Positions 10,201-20,100 of a stretch of DNA of 64,000 nucleotides are shown here, in pieces. A model generated the notes under the pieces. That model searched no databases, was not told where the DNA came from, and saw only the letters and a list, made by a program, of their open reading frames with translations. Each line of letters opens with the position of its first letter. Within the stretch, counting starts at the first letter, position 1. Source of the DNA: Flectonema sp. DT1601 (Eukaryota > Euglenozoa > Diplonemea > Diplonemida > Diplonemidae); the NCBI GenBank assembly GCA_964019425.1, contig OZ025780.1, positions 328,001-392,000 of the forward strand. Direction: 5' to 3'. A program made the translations under genes and the position numbers.

Positions 10201-11147
10201 TTCCAATCTTCCCACGAGTTGTATGAACAGGTAGCTGTCTGTGAATCAATTGGAATACAAAGAGTCTCAATGAGAGAAACACAATGCCGTTTTGATGATT
10301 TTCTTTGCTTTCCTTTATGCTGTAAAGCTTCAACGCTTATTGCTCTTCTTAAGGCAGAGTGATGTGATTGTTCTAGAGTCTTGCAAGTTAGATATTTGAA
10401 TGCTTTTTCTTCAGAGTCGGCATCCATGGTGCTTTTATAAAGTTGTAAAGCAGCCTGAACCGGTGAAGAATAACATGAATAACCTCCCTCATTAACGATA
10501 TCTCTCCCTAATAGTGACGACACTATTTGATTCACATCTTGAATTCCATTGCGAACTCTTAGTCGAAGTCTTATCTCTGATACGATATCAGGTGTGACAC
10601 AGAAAACAGTACTAAAAAGAGAATGTAATATTTGTCTATTTGATTGTAATAAAGACTTTAGTTCTAACTGAACAGTTCCAGATTCACATACAAACATCAA
10701 TTGAGGTTTTGACACATCCTTTACAATAGAACTACCAGCAGCTGACGATATCCATTTTAATGTTGAGGCAGGAGAGGTGCTGATTCCAATCACAACAGCA
10801 CTCGACATCTCCATTAGAATTTTAAACAGAGTTTGAGTCGATGATTGCAATGTGTTGTTTATAATACCTCTCGTATCCAGTATTGATATTTTAAACTCTT
10901 CGTTGTATTTATTAAAAGTCGTATTATCACTGACACAACAAGCAACACTGGACTTCCCTGATTCAACCCAACAGGGAACATCATTCACAGAGAGTAGTTC
11001 GTTTATTATTATTCTTCTAGTTTTTATTGATCCTCCAAAGACTGAAACTGCTGCCATGTTGTGCTGAACTTTCGTTAAGTCTTCTAGACCTCCACCAACG
11101 CGGATGCCTCCGTCTCCGATGTCAGACATTAGATTTTTGAACCTCAT
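7206..11147 (-). CDS. Long coiled-coil protein with a GTPase-like N-terminal domain, 1313 aa
   Basis: Residues about 1-380 are globular. They contain VSVFGGSIKTRRIIINELL, placed like a P-loop but lacking the GK[ST] signature, and later ISILDTRGI, which matches the G3 (DxxG) position of dynamin/GBP-type GTPases. From about residue 420 to 1230 the protein is nearly continuous coiled coil (heptads rich in E, K, L, Q). The tail is Ser/Pro/Arg-rich and probably disordered. The frame is open 58 codons upstream, but TTTTCTCAG lies 23 nt before this ATG and the extra stretch is Lys/Phe-rich, so the start at MRFKNLM is preferred. It may be a cytoskeletal or flagellar scaffold; the GTPase relation is weak and any activity is likely lost. 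Confidence 0.8.
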   Translation of the reverse strand: MRFKNLMSDIGDGGIRVGGGLEDLTKVQHNMAAVSVFGGSIKTRRIIINELLSVNDVPCWVESGKSSVACCVSDNTTFNKYNEEFKISILDTRGIINNTLQSSTQTLFKILMEMSSAVVIGISTSPASTLKWISSAAGSSIVKDVSKPQLMFVCESGTVQLELKSLLQSNRQILHSLFSTVFCVTPDIVSEIRLRLRVRNGIQDVNQIVSSLLGRDIVNEGGYSCYSSPVQAALQLYKSTMDADSEEKAFKYLTCKTLEQSHHSALRRAISVEALQHKGKQRKSSKRHCVSLIETLCIPIDSQTATCSYNSWEDWNSQLLQLLSNYKSQAKGPEQWHVLVSMLEDWCLPNCAAVHMMLCDKIKQQECIKDYTYLEDVVARMKSEGERLREEAVRINSTAMNQSILSECLGKSSEDASRWQQHAEQIRSRYSELEGKLSSERTEHLAAMNREIHNSDLHIRKIKSLNSITNTLRASLNEHNIPTDDINSNSPVGSTVQSPRSVSTIAQLSATNSILTTTVKELESKIVQQTKIEQTLKAQQQSENQLQKVLSAIQDGNLQPKATVDIPDCIAQELKHIKDQLPTTEIVSRLTSEKASLEVKLAQKTNKLKNLESEHTDTMSKMEDLNGSLLASEAARIELDDLVISLKKQFGDVSEKLDEAESSRRAERTSKNEVEQHLDKKLESESSRVRELTTAVASSKASETAAIIAREAANSERQKYEVLCSSLTTDVSKLQSEMELSATKLSDSRNEVTTLKIRLETSQDNNKQLEYAAAGLRTEISNEKQTKIEGVESLREQITVATTSRSEALTKVAQLEAEKIHFESIKQSLEREKDRLLKELNCLQTETENVNNKRRDDVVQLRQELADMTTKKAGLESALETERVVLKGEITSLRESLSTQQSKYDVTMTERAALSRDCASHKATADALQEHITTSTKQFETAMSSIKKLHREEQSNTASYVTDMNLFKDAAENAQKRLERQREEDQNKIRHLQTKIEDLQLQAVSLKCEADSQLEISADLDIARSELNVKNDELRNIHTKCEVLTIQLSNFEEQVQLTGNRDSELVKLHNSQLEGLKNQLETVSGNLSTTQSQNNDLRNRVSELLSKETILEARIKELTSGEVVLKNEIEEMNQNHNTTNQHNTTEIRKQKGLLSSVNQENERLRSVIKQKEIDKVVFDQSVKAEMETLKTENRELERQIQHLQCCEDDKKNQIRKLEEKIASDKRKQRTENLTRVVTELKDSRGRSANTPTEDSDSVSPTPLTTFSLVTSATSRPQPRKLSTPRPGTSRSRSVSPSIVVSDLAGLTSVRHST

Positions 11148-11670
11148 TATTATTTTATACCAACTTCCTGAGAAAATGAGGATAGTTGAGAATGGGGGGT
11201 GTGTGTGTGTGTTGACGTGAGTTTTTTTTTTTTTTTTTAGAAAAAAATGAAATTTTTCTTTTTTGCTAAAGAAAGCTACCACCCAAAAATTGAAACCCTC
11301 TTTTTTGTAAAAAATTATCATCCTTTCTGCCCAAGTGAAGTGAAACAGTTGACTCTTGTGGACGTGTTAGTAACCACCAGTACTCAATTCAATTTTCTTG
11401 TTGGTTTTTGATTAGAAAAAATAAGACATTGACAGCATGATGGCAAAAAAGAAAACTACGCAGTACGAACAAAGAAAAAAAAAAAAAAAAAAAAAAAAAA
11501 AACGAGATGAAGCTAAAAAAAAGAAAATAAGGCAAGAAACAAAAGAAAAAAGAAACGGAAAAAAAAAAAAATAAAGTAAGCAAAAATTAAAAAAAAAAAA
11601 AAAAAAACCTAATAAAATGAAACTAGCTGAAACCAACATAACGGGGGGTTAGGGCAACCAGATTACCAAA
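11148..11670. other. Intergenic spacer, poly-A/T rich
   Basis: It holds the leader of the coiled-coil gene and several A runs of 15-25 nt. A GT dinucleotide run lies near 11197-11213. No coding or RNA gene was seen. Confidence 0.6.
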
Positions 11671-13009
11671 CTACTGCTGTCCGTTAAATAATTTAGAGAA
11701 GGAAGCAATCGCCTCAACAATCTCTGGATCATCCATGTACTTCATAATAGCTGAGGTTCCGTTTTTCTTCAAATCTTCAGAAAGAGCCATGAATTTAGAG
11801 TTGTCCTTTGCTGCAAGCTCAGTGTGTAAGTTATCAAGAGCATCCTTGTCAATGGTTCCAAAAGGTGTTGCGATTTGACCCTCTGGTGCTTCTGTTGTTG
11901 TTTTTTAAAGTATTTTATGAGCTTGTTTTACTCAAACACACTACAGTGATACGAATCACAAGCTAAAGAAAAGGAACATTCCATTAACTCTGACAAGAAG
12001 TGTTTTAGTACAAAAAAAACAAAGTGAACGCATACCTCCAGACATAGCTCCCATTCCTCCCTGTCCCCACATTTCAGCCATCTTGGAAATGCCTTCCTCG
12101 TTCATGTTCTTGGACATGTTTTCAACAATTTGTCCGAATTGCGGGTTCTGCATAAAACGGGTAGCCATCTGCTGAACCTGCGGGTTGGCTAAGAGACCAC
12201 CAAGTCCTCCCATACCATCAAACATTGCTGGTGGCTGGGAAGCTTTCTCTTCTGCGGTGACGAGATCCTGTTTGTAGGACTCGTTTTCTGGTTCCAATTC
12301 GAGAGCCTTTTTGAATGCAGCGACAGCTGATGGGTAGTTGTTTTTGTAGAAGTGTGCTGTTCCCATTCTTGAGTAGGCCTTGCTGTAGTCAGGGTTAAGC
12401 TGAGTAGACTTCTCACAGTCACGAACAGCCTCAGCAAACTGGTTTAAGTGAGTGTAAGCTGCGGCTCTGTTGCAGTAGTAGACAGCGTTATCTGGGGTGA
12501 GTTCGATTGCCTTCGAGTAGAAACCAACAGCAGGTTTGTACTGTCCCTTTGACATCAATTCGTTACCCTTGGCCTTCAGCTGATCAGGAGTGAGACCTTC
12601 ATATGGGTTAGATCTGGCAATAAACTTACCTCTTGCCTTCTCCATTCTTCCTACGTATTCTTCGGTTCCTTCTTCACAACCCTTAAAGTATCCCTTACCG
12701 GTTAAGACTCCTAAGAATTCCTTCCACTTTTCTTCATCGAATTCATCGGATTTCTTACCGCAAAGAGCGAGTAAGTCGATCTCACTGGTTTCGTCTGTGA
12801 TACCGTAGGCAGTCTTTAACATTGACTGGGCTACTTCTAGGGACTCTGGTTCCATCTTCCTGTTGTTGGTGTTGTTGTTGACATGTTGCGTGAGACTTAA
12901 TTATATTCGAAGACAGACAGTAGACAAAAAAATAATCATACCCTGAACTTTGCAAAAATTGCAAGAAGGCAACAACGACCTCCTTCTCATCGACGGACGG
13001 GTCAGTCAT
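11671..13009 (-). CDS. SGT: SGT co-chaperone (small glutamine-rich TPR protein), three exons, 370 aa
   Basis: Exons are 13009-12942, 12859-12036 and 11891-11671. Introns (82 and 144 nt) start GTATGA and GTATGC and both end ACAACAG. Splicing restores frame and the family N-terminus: VVVAFLQFLQSS, then PESLEVAQSMLKTAYGI, as in SGTA dimerisation domains. Three TPRs span about residues 113-229 (AKGNELMSKGQY, NAVYYCNRAAAY, SKAYSRMGTAHF), with the Lys/Asn/Arg residues that clamp the Hsp70/Hsp90 EEVD tail. An NP-rich STI1-like region follows (NPQVQQMATRFMQNPQF), then a second one in exon 3 (MKYMDDPEIVEA). It acts in the cytosol, handing tail-anchored and misfolded membrane proteins to GET/BAG6-type systems. 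Length matches the family. The first exon is only 68 nt, and TCATCTTTTTCAATAG lies upstream of its ATG. Confidence 0.93.
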
Positions 13010-13767
13010 TTCGTTTTTTTTTTTTTTTTTTTTTGATAAGCACCTATTGAAAAAGATGATAATTTCAAAGTATTTATGCAACAGAACCTCCTTTCAAAGA
13101 GTTGTCTTGCGAGACAATTAGATCGTCTTCTTTAAACCCTGTTTGAAATAAATAATTACTACCAACAATAAAAAAATAAAATGATAACAGGCAAGAATTA
13201 TCAATCAAACGGGAAGGACGCATTGCTTTGCACACGGATAACAGATGTCGTGCAACAGGAGAGCGTTTTTTTTTATATTTTTATTATTATTTTTTCTTTC
13301 TCCCATTTTTTTTTTTTTTTTTTTTTTTTTTTCCCCCCTTTTTTTGAATATAGCGATACGGAATAGATAATAATTAAATTAGATGGAGTGACCTGGAGTC
13401 TCGGGTTCGAACCCCGTGACACCCTTTTTTCTCTTTTTCGAAAGACTGCCAAACATGTCAAAAAAAATTTTTTTGGCTTCTGCGTCAAAATACTTGTGCG
13501 TCAGTGTAAGTCCCCGTCAATTTAGCTGTCTTATAGTAATAAAAAGGAAAAAAAAAAGCGCCCTCCAAAATAATATTTATATTAAAAGCGCCCTACAAGC
13601 GCCCTCCAAATTGTAGGGCACTTCCATCTATGATTAATAATAAAAAAAAAAAATGTTTCCTCTGTATTAAAAGAGATCTTGAAAACCTCTGATTAAAAAA
13701 AAAAAATATGAAATAGAAATAACATTACAGATAGGGAAGTTAGTTTTAGATATTCCGTCATAGTGAC
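13010..13767. other. Intergenic region with tRNA-like repeat
   Basis: It contains the tRNA-like SINE-type copy at 13393-13440, a T run near 13308-13332, and a small cluster of GCGCCCT direct repeats at 13557-13610. An inverted pair (GCCCTACAA and TTGTAGGGC) at about 13590-13620 could form a hairpin. No protein gene was seen. Confidence 0.6.
13393..13440 (+). repeat. tRNA-like B-box repeat (possible SINE fragment), copy 1
   Basis: TCTCGGGTTCGAACCCCGTG is shared with 28262-28281. The shared block continues through GACA-CCTTTTTTCTCTTTTTCG, about 45 nt with only a few differences. It contains a canonical pol III B box (GGTTCGAACCC) with a T-arm-like stem and a downstream T run able to end pol III transcription. 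No matching A box or acceptor stem was found here, so it is not a functional tRNA gene. Confidence 0.6.
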
Positions 13768-14697
13768 TCATTCAGATCGAGAAACAGAAATTGGAGAACT
13801 TGCTCTTTGACGAGATGATGCGAGTCGGAGTCTTCCCGCCTGAGGGGTTGCTCCCCTCATTGCTTGGACTACAATAATTTGTATGAAACAAAGAATAACG
13901 ACTCCAATCATGAGGAGGGTGTTTGTGTTTATTGCTGCTTCATCTACGACCCGTCGGTTTTTAAAACTCGGAAGGAACTTTGACATTGAATCGCAATAGA
14001 AACTCGTATGCGTAGATGAGCATATCGAATGTGCTTTTGTATGAGTGTGACTTAGACAGTAGCGATTAAAGTGCGTACAATCACTCATGCATGCTCGTTG
14101 AGAGACTCCATCAGTACAAGGTTGCATGTAGTGATGGCAAAGATAACTCTTAACGAATGATTCACCGCAAGTCTGTTTTAAATTTCCTGATGAAAGTAAT
14201 TCTTCCATTTGAGACTTTGCCTCAAGCTCAGCAGTACAAGACAATGCTGTGTATCCTTCAAACATTGTACAGTATGATAGATTTGAGCATTTGTTTTCAC
14301 ATTTTCCGAATAGCCCTTGCCAGCAATTAGTACGAGGGAGACCCTCACAAGGTTCTAATGCCTGTGATGTAGTTCTGTTTTCGCAGGTTATCTTTGCTTG
14401 AACGCATGATTCTTGACAGACTGGTACAACCTTTCCATCATCGTTACAAGGGTCAATCTTTCTCGTACAGACGAATTGTTTGTATGCCGCAGCATTGCAT
14501 TTATCTCCTATTCTGGATTCCCATTTATCTTCAGCGTCTTCTTCTTCATCGTCACCTTCACAGTCTGCTGCAGGATGTCCAAGGAATCCTTTACAAAACC
14601 GAAGTCTTCTACAAGTCTTGCAATCCCTTGAGTCAGTGTTGTATTCTGTTAAGGCACTCGTTATAATAAATAATACCAGCAGGAGGAGGCAACGCAT
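13768..14697 (-). CDS. Type I membrane protein with two Frizzled-like cysteine-rich domains, 309 aa
   Basis: From the preferred start (MRCLLLLVLFIITSA) there is a signal peptide, then two cysteine-rich modules. Each has the FZ-CRD style spacing: an early Cys, a Cys before an aromatic-rich helix (CNAAAYKQFVC, CGESFVKSYLC), then a Cys-x-C-rich tail (CNDDGKVVPVCQESC, CTDGVSQRACMSDC). An acidic loop (DDEEEDAEDKWE) interrupts the first. A single membrane segment near the C-terminus (LLMIGVVILCFIQIIVV) and a short basic Ser/Arg tail follow. Such CRDs bind lipids or lipid-modified ligands in animals. Here it would be a cell-surface or endosomal protein with unknown ligand. The open frame extends 15 codons upstream but is Lys-rich and would bury the signal peptide. 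Confidence 0.8.
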   Translation of the reverse strand: MRCLLLLVLFIITSALTEYNTDSRDCKTCRRLRFCKGFLGHPAADCEGDDEEEDAEDKWESRIGDKCNAAAYKQFVCTRKIDPCNDDGKVVPVCQESCVQAKITCENRTTSQALEPCEGLPRTNCWQGLFGKCENKCSNLSYCTMFEGYTALSCTAELEAKSQMEELLSSGNLKQTCGESFVKSYLCHHYMQPCTDGVSQRACMSDCTHFNRYCLSHTHTKAHSICSSTHTSFYCDSMSKFLPSFKNRRVVDEAAINTNTLLMIGVVILCFIQIIVVQAMRGATPQAGRLRLASSRQRASSPISVSRSE

Positions 14698-15075
14698 TTT
14701 TTTTTTTTTAAAAATATATTTTAGTTGTTTGTCTCTCTCCACTAGCTCATTGTTGGTCTGTTTATAAGTATATTATAACTCAAGAAAAAATTACGTAAAA
14801 TATCCACTATTTTTTATAAAGGAAGAACAGAACAGGAAGTGTTTGAGAGGGTTTATTTGTTATTCTTTTTTCTTTTCTTTTTTTTTTTTTACTTCGATCA
14901 AAATTACTTTTTTTTTTTTTTTTTTTTTTTGTTAAAATATTATCACCACAACGACCATCTATTTAGCCTTCTGGGTGGTTGGCTCGCAGGTATTTCAGCT
15001 GCTCAGTTCTATCATTATTATTTCTTTTCTTTTCTTTTTTTTTAAATTCTACCATCACCGTATGTTAAAAAAATC

Positions 15076-16991
15076 TTAAAAAGCCTTTCCTCTAGATCCA
15101 GTTTTTTCAAGTCTCTTTGGATCTTTTAAAAATGTGTTTGTTTCATCGGTCATTCGCATGCATTCTGCTTTTAATGGAAGAAAGTGAGTCTCAGCGTTCT
15201 TTGCTTTGACGAAGTCATCGAGCTGAAAGAGATTTTGTTTTAATTGACGAAGCTTCTGCTCCTGAAGTTGAAGTGGTTGGTGGACGTCGTTCGATTGTAA
15301 TTCATCTCTTTTAGTTGAATAATCATTGTTTAATTGTTGAACTTGTTTTTTAAGATGGATACGCAGGCTTGACAAGTGAACTTTTTTAACTGAAAGACGC
15401 TTCTTAAGGTCTTCATGCTCCTGCCGAAGTCCATCGAGATCAGAGAATTTTTTCATTCCAGTTTCATGTTCGCTGATGCGTTTGTTTACAGCTTCAAGCT
15501 CGGCAAGGATTTTACCGTCTAGGCTGTTTAGTTTTTTTAGATCATTTTTACGAATTTCTAGTTCGTTTTCAAGACGGACGTGTGTTGATGATGATTCAGA
15601 TATGACTTTAATCATTCCGTCTAACTCTTCTCTCATTTCATTAAGACGACTATCACCGCCTCCAGCAAGTCCTTCAGCAATGTGTTCTAGTAGGTGAACA
15701 ATTGAGTCTTCAGTCTCACGGATGGTTCCAAGCTGCTTCTTCTTTTCACTATCAAAATTGTCAATAAATGTTTGCATTTCTTGGTCTCTCTGTTCAAGTT
15801 GTTTGTATTTACCAATTCTATCTCCTGTTAACTCCTGGAGATCACTTTCAAGTGATTTTAATTTTGCTTTCGCTTCTTCCAACTCACCCTTAGCATCTCT
15901 GATACTTCCTTGAATGGTGTCTATCGCGTTGACATCAGCTTTAACCTGAGCTAGTAGTTGTTTCTTTTCAGCTTCTAAGTCTCCGTTAAACTCCTGAACC
16001 AGAGCATCTGCCTCTTGACGTAGTCGAAATGCGCGTTCTTGTTGTTGAAATTGCATAAGTTTTTGTGGATCAGCTTTCATCTCTAGGTGGAGGGTGTCGT
16101 ACCTGAATTACGTTTTTAATGTTCGGAATTTAAAAATAAATCACATTTTAGACGAGACATACTTCTTAACCAACCCTGCTAATTCTTTTTCCTTCATGTA
16201 TACTTCAGATGCGAGGTTAGCTGATTGCTCACGGAGTTGGTAGTATTCCTGTTTTGTTTATTTGTTTATATGTCAGCAGAGCAATTGATGACGGTAAGTA
16301 AAGGTATACAAACCTGTCTTCTGTGAGGCTCATCCTGTAGTTTTGCTTCTAATTTAGCAGTCAGTTCTTGAACCTGAAGTGTTACTAGTTTATACTTTTC
16401 ATCACATTTCTGTCTTTCCATAAAGCGGTGATCAATTTGTTGTTTGTCTCGTTTGTTTAGTTCTCGAAGGTCAACAGCTTCCTCGTTTATCTTATCAATG
16501 TCGCATCCTCCGGCACTTTTTTCAACTGCAAAGTTGAGATCAGAAAGTTCACCTTTTAGGTTCTTTACTTCAGTTTCGAGTGATTTCAGCTTCCCTCCGA
16601 TTGCATTCATCTGAAGTGAGTTTTTTTGAAGTTTTTGTTCTTCGTCGTTTAGTTTTTCGAGTTCAGCTACTAACTCTTGGTTCTTTGAACGGAGTTGACC
16701 TAAATGATATGACCTGTCCATGACTTGTCTTCTTGAACCAGTTTGTTGAGCTGGCATATGCATTCCCTTCATACCTTCTTTCATGACAGGTCGAGCAGCT
16801 ACTTCGACTGATGTGTTCAAGCTGACTCCCATTCCTGCAGTCGGTTGTTGTGTTCCAGTCCATGGAGATTGCCCTCTTCGACTTGCTGTTCCCGGAGCTC
16901 CCAAACCTGGTCCACTAGGTGGCCTGTTATATCCATACTGTGTTCCCGATGTCGGTGGTCGATTTCCAAAACCTCCCTGTTGTGGCTGCAT
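15076..16991 (-). CDS. IFT74: IFT74, intraflagellar transport complex B subunit, three exons, 596 aa
   Basis: Exons are 16991-16314, 16248-16163 and 16102-15076. The introns are 65 and 60 nt (GTTTGT...AAACAG and GTATGT...TTCAG), and joining them gives one continuous frame. The N-terminal ~75 residues are basic and Gly/Pro-rich, as in IFT74, where this part binds the tubulin tail together with IFT81. The rest is long coiled coil (DRSYHLGQLRSKNQELVAELEKLN; LREQSANLASEVYMKEKELAGL; KADPQKLMQFQQQERAF). Length fits the family (about 600 aa). It dimerises with IFT81 in the IFT-B core and carries tubulin along the flagellum. A long T run ending in CTGAAAAG directly precedes the short leader. Confidence 0.9.
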
Positions 16992-17169
16992 TTTTGTTTT
17001 TTCTTTTCAGAAAAAAAAAAAAAAAAAAAAAAAAAAGGGTTAGTTTTTTTTTTTTGTCCCTGTGGGAAAATAGGTAAATATTAATAAAAAAAACGATTTA
17101 TTTCACACAAAAAAAAAAGTGTAAGTGAGAAATAGCAACCTAAGCAGCGTCACCAGGAATGGTGTCTAC

Positions 17170-19572
17170 TCATCGGTTTTTATTAATCGTGTTTCGCAGC
17201 TTATCAGTGATGTTGAGAGGTATACATCTTAAATTTTCAACGATCCTCTGAAGGGAGCAATCACTTGATAAGTCTAAGTGTTCATGGACAGACTTTACAA
17301 ACAGTCCAGGGTTAATCGGTTCAATGTTACTCATGTTCTCAAGTAGAGTAATTAATGATGTCACAGAAAAAGTCTCCGCACCATCCTCAATAAGACCTTG
17401 AGAAATAATTTTATAAAATCGAAGGTGTTGGTTGATTATATACGTCGCAAAGAATCGTGCTAGGAATGACATTTTTGAATTCGAATCGAATCGGTCTGCG
17501 TAATGGACCAGCGGGGGTATCTCACCTTCGAAATCTGAAGCAATAGCAGCTCTCGCTTCGATTAGAATCTTAAACGAATCATTTTTAAGTAACGAACTCA
17601 CCGCACTATAAGTCTGTCTGCAATCAAGGAATGGAGCGTTTTGATTATTTCTCACACTTTCGATCATCATTTTCGGAATTCCCTTCAAAACAGTTCTGAC
17701 ATCGCTGTACACAGACAGTGGTAGGCTTCCTGTACACGTTAGCATAAACAATCTCGAAAGAGGCTCGCTTCTGCTGTATGTTTTACTGTAGTAAAATAGA
17801 TTGTAAGCAATTTTAACGCGAGCATCGTCGTCAGGGTATTCCATTTGAAGCCAACGAGTTACATAGTCATTCATCAGATTGGCGGTGATTGGTTTGAGGG
17901 GTTTCGATGATGATGTTGTTTTTACCTTTTCTGATCGAATAGAACTCCTTTTTCGTTTTGATTTTACCCGTCTTTTAATTTGAACTACACAAGTAGACAC
18001 AACAATAATCGCACTGGTAATTAATGAATAACAATTCACCTCAATAGTATTATTTCCTTTTGATTCTCTGTGTTCAAGCAATTGATAAACTGAAGCAAAC
18101 GTCCGTGAGCACCAAGTCGCAGTAATGTCTTCCGTCCATGATAGGTTTCTCACAGTTCGTTGCTCAGTCTTTAAAAATAAAAATCCTTCTATTGAATCTC
18201 CAGGTAGTGTTGGTATCGGTGTAGTATTAGGTTTCGATCCTGCTTGCTTTCTTATATCAAATACGTTTTCAACAATCGCACTGGACTCGACGTCATCCAA
18301 AAGAGTGTCAACTTCGGTGTTTTTGTGATGTAATTTAGTAGCGAGTTCTTTAACGATTATCGATGACGGTCTGTTTTCTGTTACAACTCCTAAATTTTCA
18401 TCTAAGAAAGACTTATAATCAGGTCTTGGAGTGTATCTCAATCTGTCCACTGATGATATAGTAACTCCATCGGGAGGTGCGCAAGGTATTCCCAATTCAT
18501 CTTCTTCGAGAAGACGTTGTTCTGCTTCATGGTGACGAGTTCTTTCTCTCAGTAGACCTTTAACTGAAGTCATTTTCGAATTTAGGTGATCGATGTGGGT
18601 GTTTAATTTTTTATTTTCATTTTTTAATTTTTGAATTTGACATTTGTAAGATCCAGATACTATTTGAGTCTCCACCATTACAGTTTTTGTCTGATGCAAC
18701 ATCTGTTCTTGAATTGCCAGGTGACTACTATTTATCGCATGCGCGTCACTCGTAGGTATAGCATCTGACAGTGAAAGTCCGCTGAAATGCGTGTTTCTCT
18801 GTTTTCTTTGAATAGATCTCAGTTTGTCTAGGAGGCCATTACTTGATTGAGTTTGTTCCGCACAAGTTGCTCTCAGAGTGTTTACTTGTTCTTTTTTTTC
18901 TCTATACTTTCCCAAAAGATCTGTGTACTGTACGTTATTGATGTGTTTATCTGCTGCTGTTTTTTCTTTTAGTTCCATGGTTACAGTTTCTTGTCGAATC
19001 AGCCTCGATAACAATTTTAAATTCTCATTTTTAGCAGCGATCAACTCAGATACTAATTTCTTGCCATTGTCAGGAACGGGTTGGTCTGAAATTTGAAGAT
19101 CGCCACCTCCGATAATCGCAAGGCTGTTGTTAGTTTCATTGAATGACTGAATCTCTCTCTGATCTTTATTATTTTCAATCTGTAATGTTGGATACGAAAT
19201 ACTTGGAAGTTGATTTACGTCAGTCTTTCCGACGTTTAAAAGATGCTTTAGTATGGCGTGTTGTTGTCTTATCTTACGGTGTCGGTAGGCCATCAAATGA
19301 CACAGCATTTGTTTGTTTCCCTTTTGAACTGTTTTAATGTTGGTGTTGATCGCTGTGGATTTAATTAATTCTCTTCGTTGATTTCTCTTAACTCTCATTT
19401 TGTCACTTTTACTGCTGAGTAGTCTCCTGTCTTCTTCAGGTGGTTTCGGCAACAGTGAAAACAAACTTTTTGATGTACCTATTCCAACTTGAACTTCTCC
19501 ACTTCTCTTGACGACGAATCCTTTTCCTGTTGGAACCGGGGGGATGTCTTCCCACGAATATCTGTGGGGCAT
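17170..19572 (-). CDS. Coiled-coil protein of unknown function, 800 aa
   Basis: I do not recognise this protein. The N-terminus (HRYSWEDIPPVPTGKGFVVKRSG) is a short conserved-looking motif, followed by a basic region (SDKMRVKRNQRREL). Coiled coil spans roughly residues 180-350. A hydrophobic stretch (CYSLITSAIIVVSTCVVQI, near residue 530) is followed by a strongly basic block (KRRVKSKRKR), which could be a membrane segment or buried helix. The C-terminal ~220 residues are helical and globular, with FFATYIINQHLRFYKIISQG. The leader is backed by TTTTATTCATAG. It sits next to IFT74, but neighbour position is weak evidence of function in one-strand clusters. Confidence 0.75.
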   Translation of the reverse strand: MPHRYSWEDIPPVPTGKGFVVKRSGEVQVGIGTSKSLFSLLPKPPEEDRRLLSSKSDKMRVKRNQRRELIKSTAINTNIKTVQKGNKQMLCHLMAYRHRKIRQQHAILKHLLNVGKTDVNQLPSISYPTLQIENNKDQREIQSFNETNNSLAIIGGGDLQISDQPVPDNGKKLVSELIAAKNENLKLLSRLIRQETVTMELKEKTAADKHINNVQYTDLLGKYREKKEQVNTLRATCAEQTQSSNGLLDKLRSIQRKQRNTHFSGLSLSDAIPTSDAHAINSSHLAIQEQMLHQTKTVMVETQIVSGSYKCQIQKLKNENKKLNTHIDHLNSKMTSVKGLLRERTRHHEAEQRLLEEDELGIPCAPPDGVTISSVDRLRYTPRPDYKSFLDENLGVVTENRPSSIIVKELATKLHHKNTEVDTLLDDVESSAIVENVFDIRKQAGSKPNTTPIPTLPGDSIEGFLFLKTEQRTVRNLSWTEDITATWCSRTFASVYQLLEHRESKGNNTIEVNCYSLITSAIIVVSTCVVQIKRRVKSKRKRSSIRSEKVKTTSSSKPLKPITANLMNDYVTRWLQMEYPDDDARVKIAYNLFYYSKTYSRSEPLSRLFMLTCTGSLPLSVYSDVRTVLKGIPKMMIESVRNNQNAPFLDCRQTYSAVSSLLKNDSFKILIEARAAIASDFEGEIPPLVHYADRFDSNSKMSFLARFFATYIINQHLRFYKIISQGLIEDGAETFSVTSLITLLENMSNIEPINPGLFVKSVHEHLDLSSDCSLQRIVENLRCIPLNITDKLRNTINKNR

Positions 19573-20100
19573 ATTGTTGTTTGAAATTTTCTATGAATAA
19601 AATACCAGTGATCAATACTTTGTGAGTGCAAACAAGAATGGGCCGCTGGCTCAAGAGGCCTTCTGTAATCGTTATCACTCACCAGATTGAGTTAAAAATT
19701 GTTTCTTTTTTTTTCATTTCTATTTTTTTTTTTTTTGTTTTCTTTCCAGCATCATTTGCTTTCTCACTATCAAAAATTCATCAGAATGTACTGTAAGAAT
19801 AATTCAGATGGGAAGCATCTTGACCAACATGCCTGTCGAGAAGACCAATTCAGATTATATTAACCTCATGTTTCTTTGAGCGCAGACAGAATACCTGGCG
19901 CTCTGGGGAATAAACCATAACCACAAGAAATAATGGCTTTTTTCAATCAATGAATGGTTTCTTCTCTGACTTTCATCGGTACAAAAAAAAAATCAAAAAA
20001 AAAAAAAAAAAAAAATTGCGCAATGGCTATAATCTAACTTGTATCTGCTCGATATTGTTGACTCACCGCTGCTGCGCAAGTATTGGGAATGAAACTTATT
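19573..20100. other. Intergenic spacer
   Basis: A G/C-rich hairpin-like stretch occurs at about 19636-19660 (GGGCCGCTGGCTCAAGAGGCC). Poly-T and poly-A runs flank a moderately complex segment at 19780-19940. No protein gene was seen. Confidence 0.5.

Noticed and set aside
18000-18060. Possible intron (GTGAAT...TGTAG, 55 nt) inside the 800-aa gene
   Set aside because: Removing it would break the long open frame that continues on both sides.
17170-19572. Assignment of the 800-aa protein to a named ciliary family
   Set aside because: Coiled coil and position next to IFT74 are not enough; no family motif was recognised.
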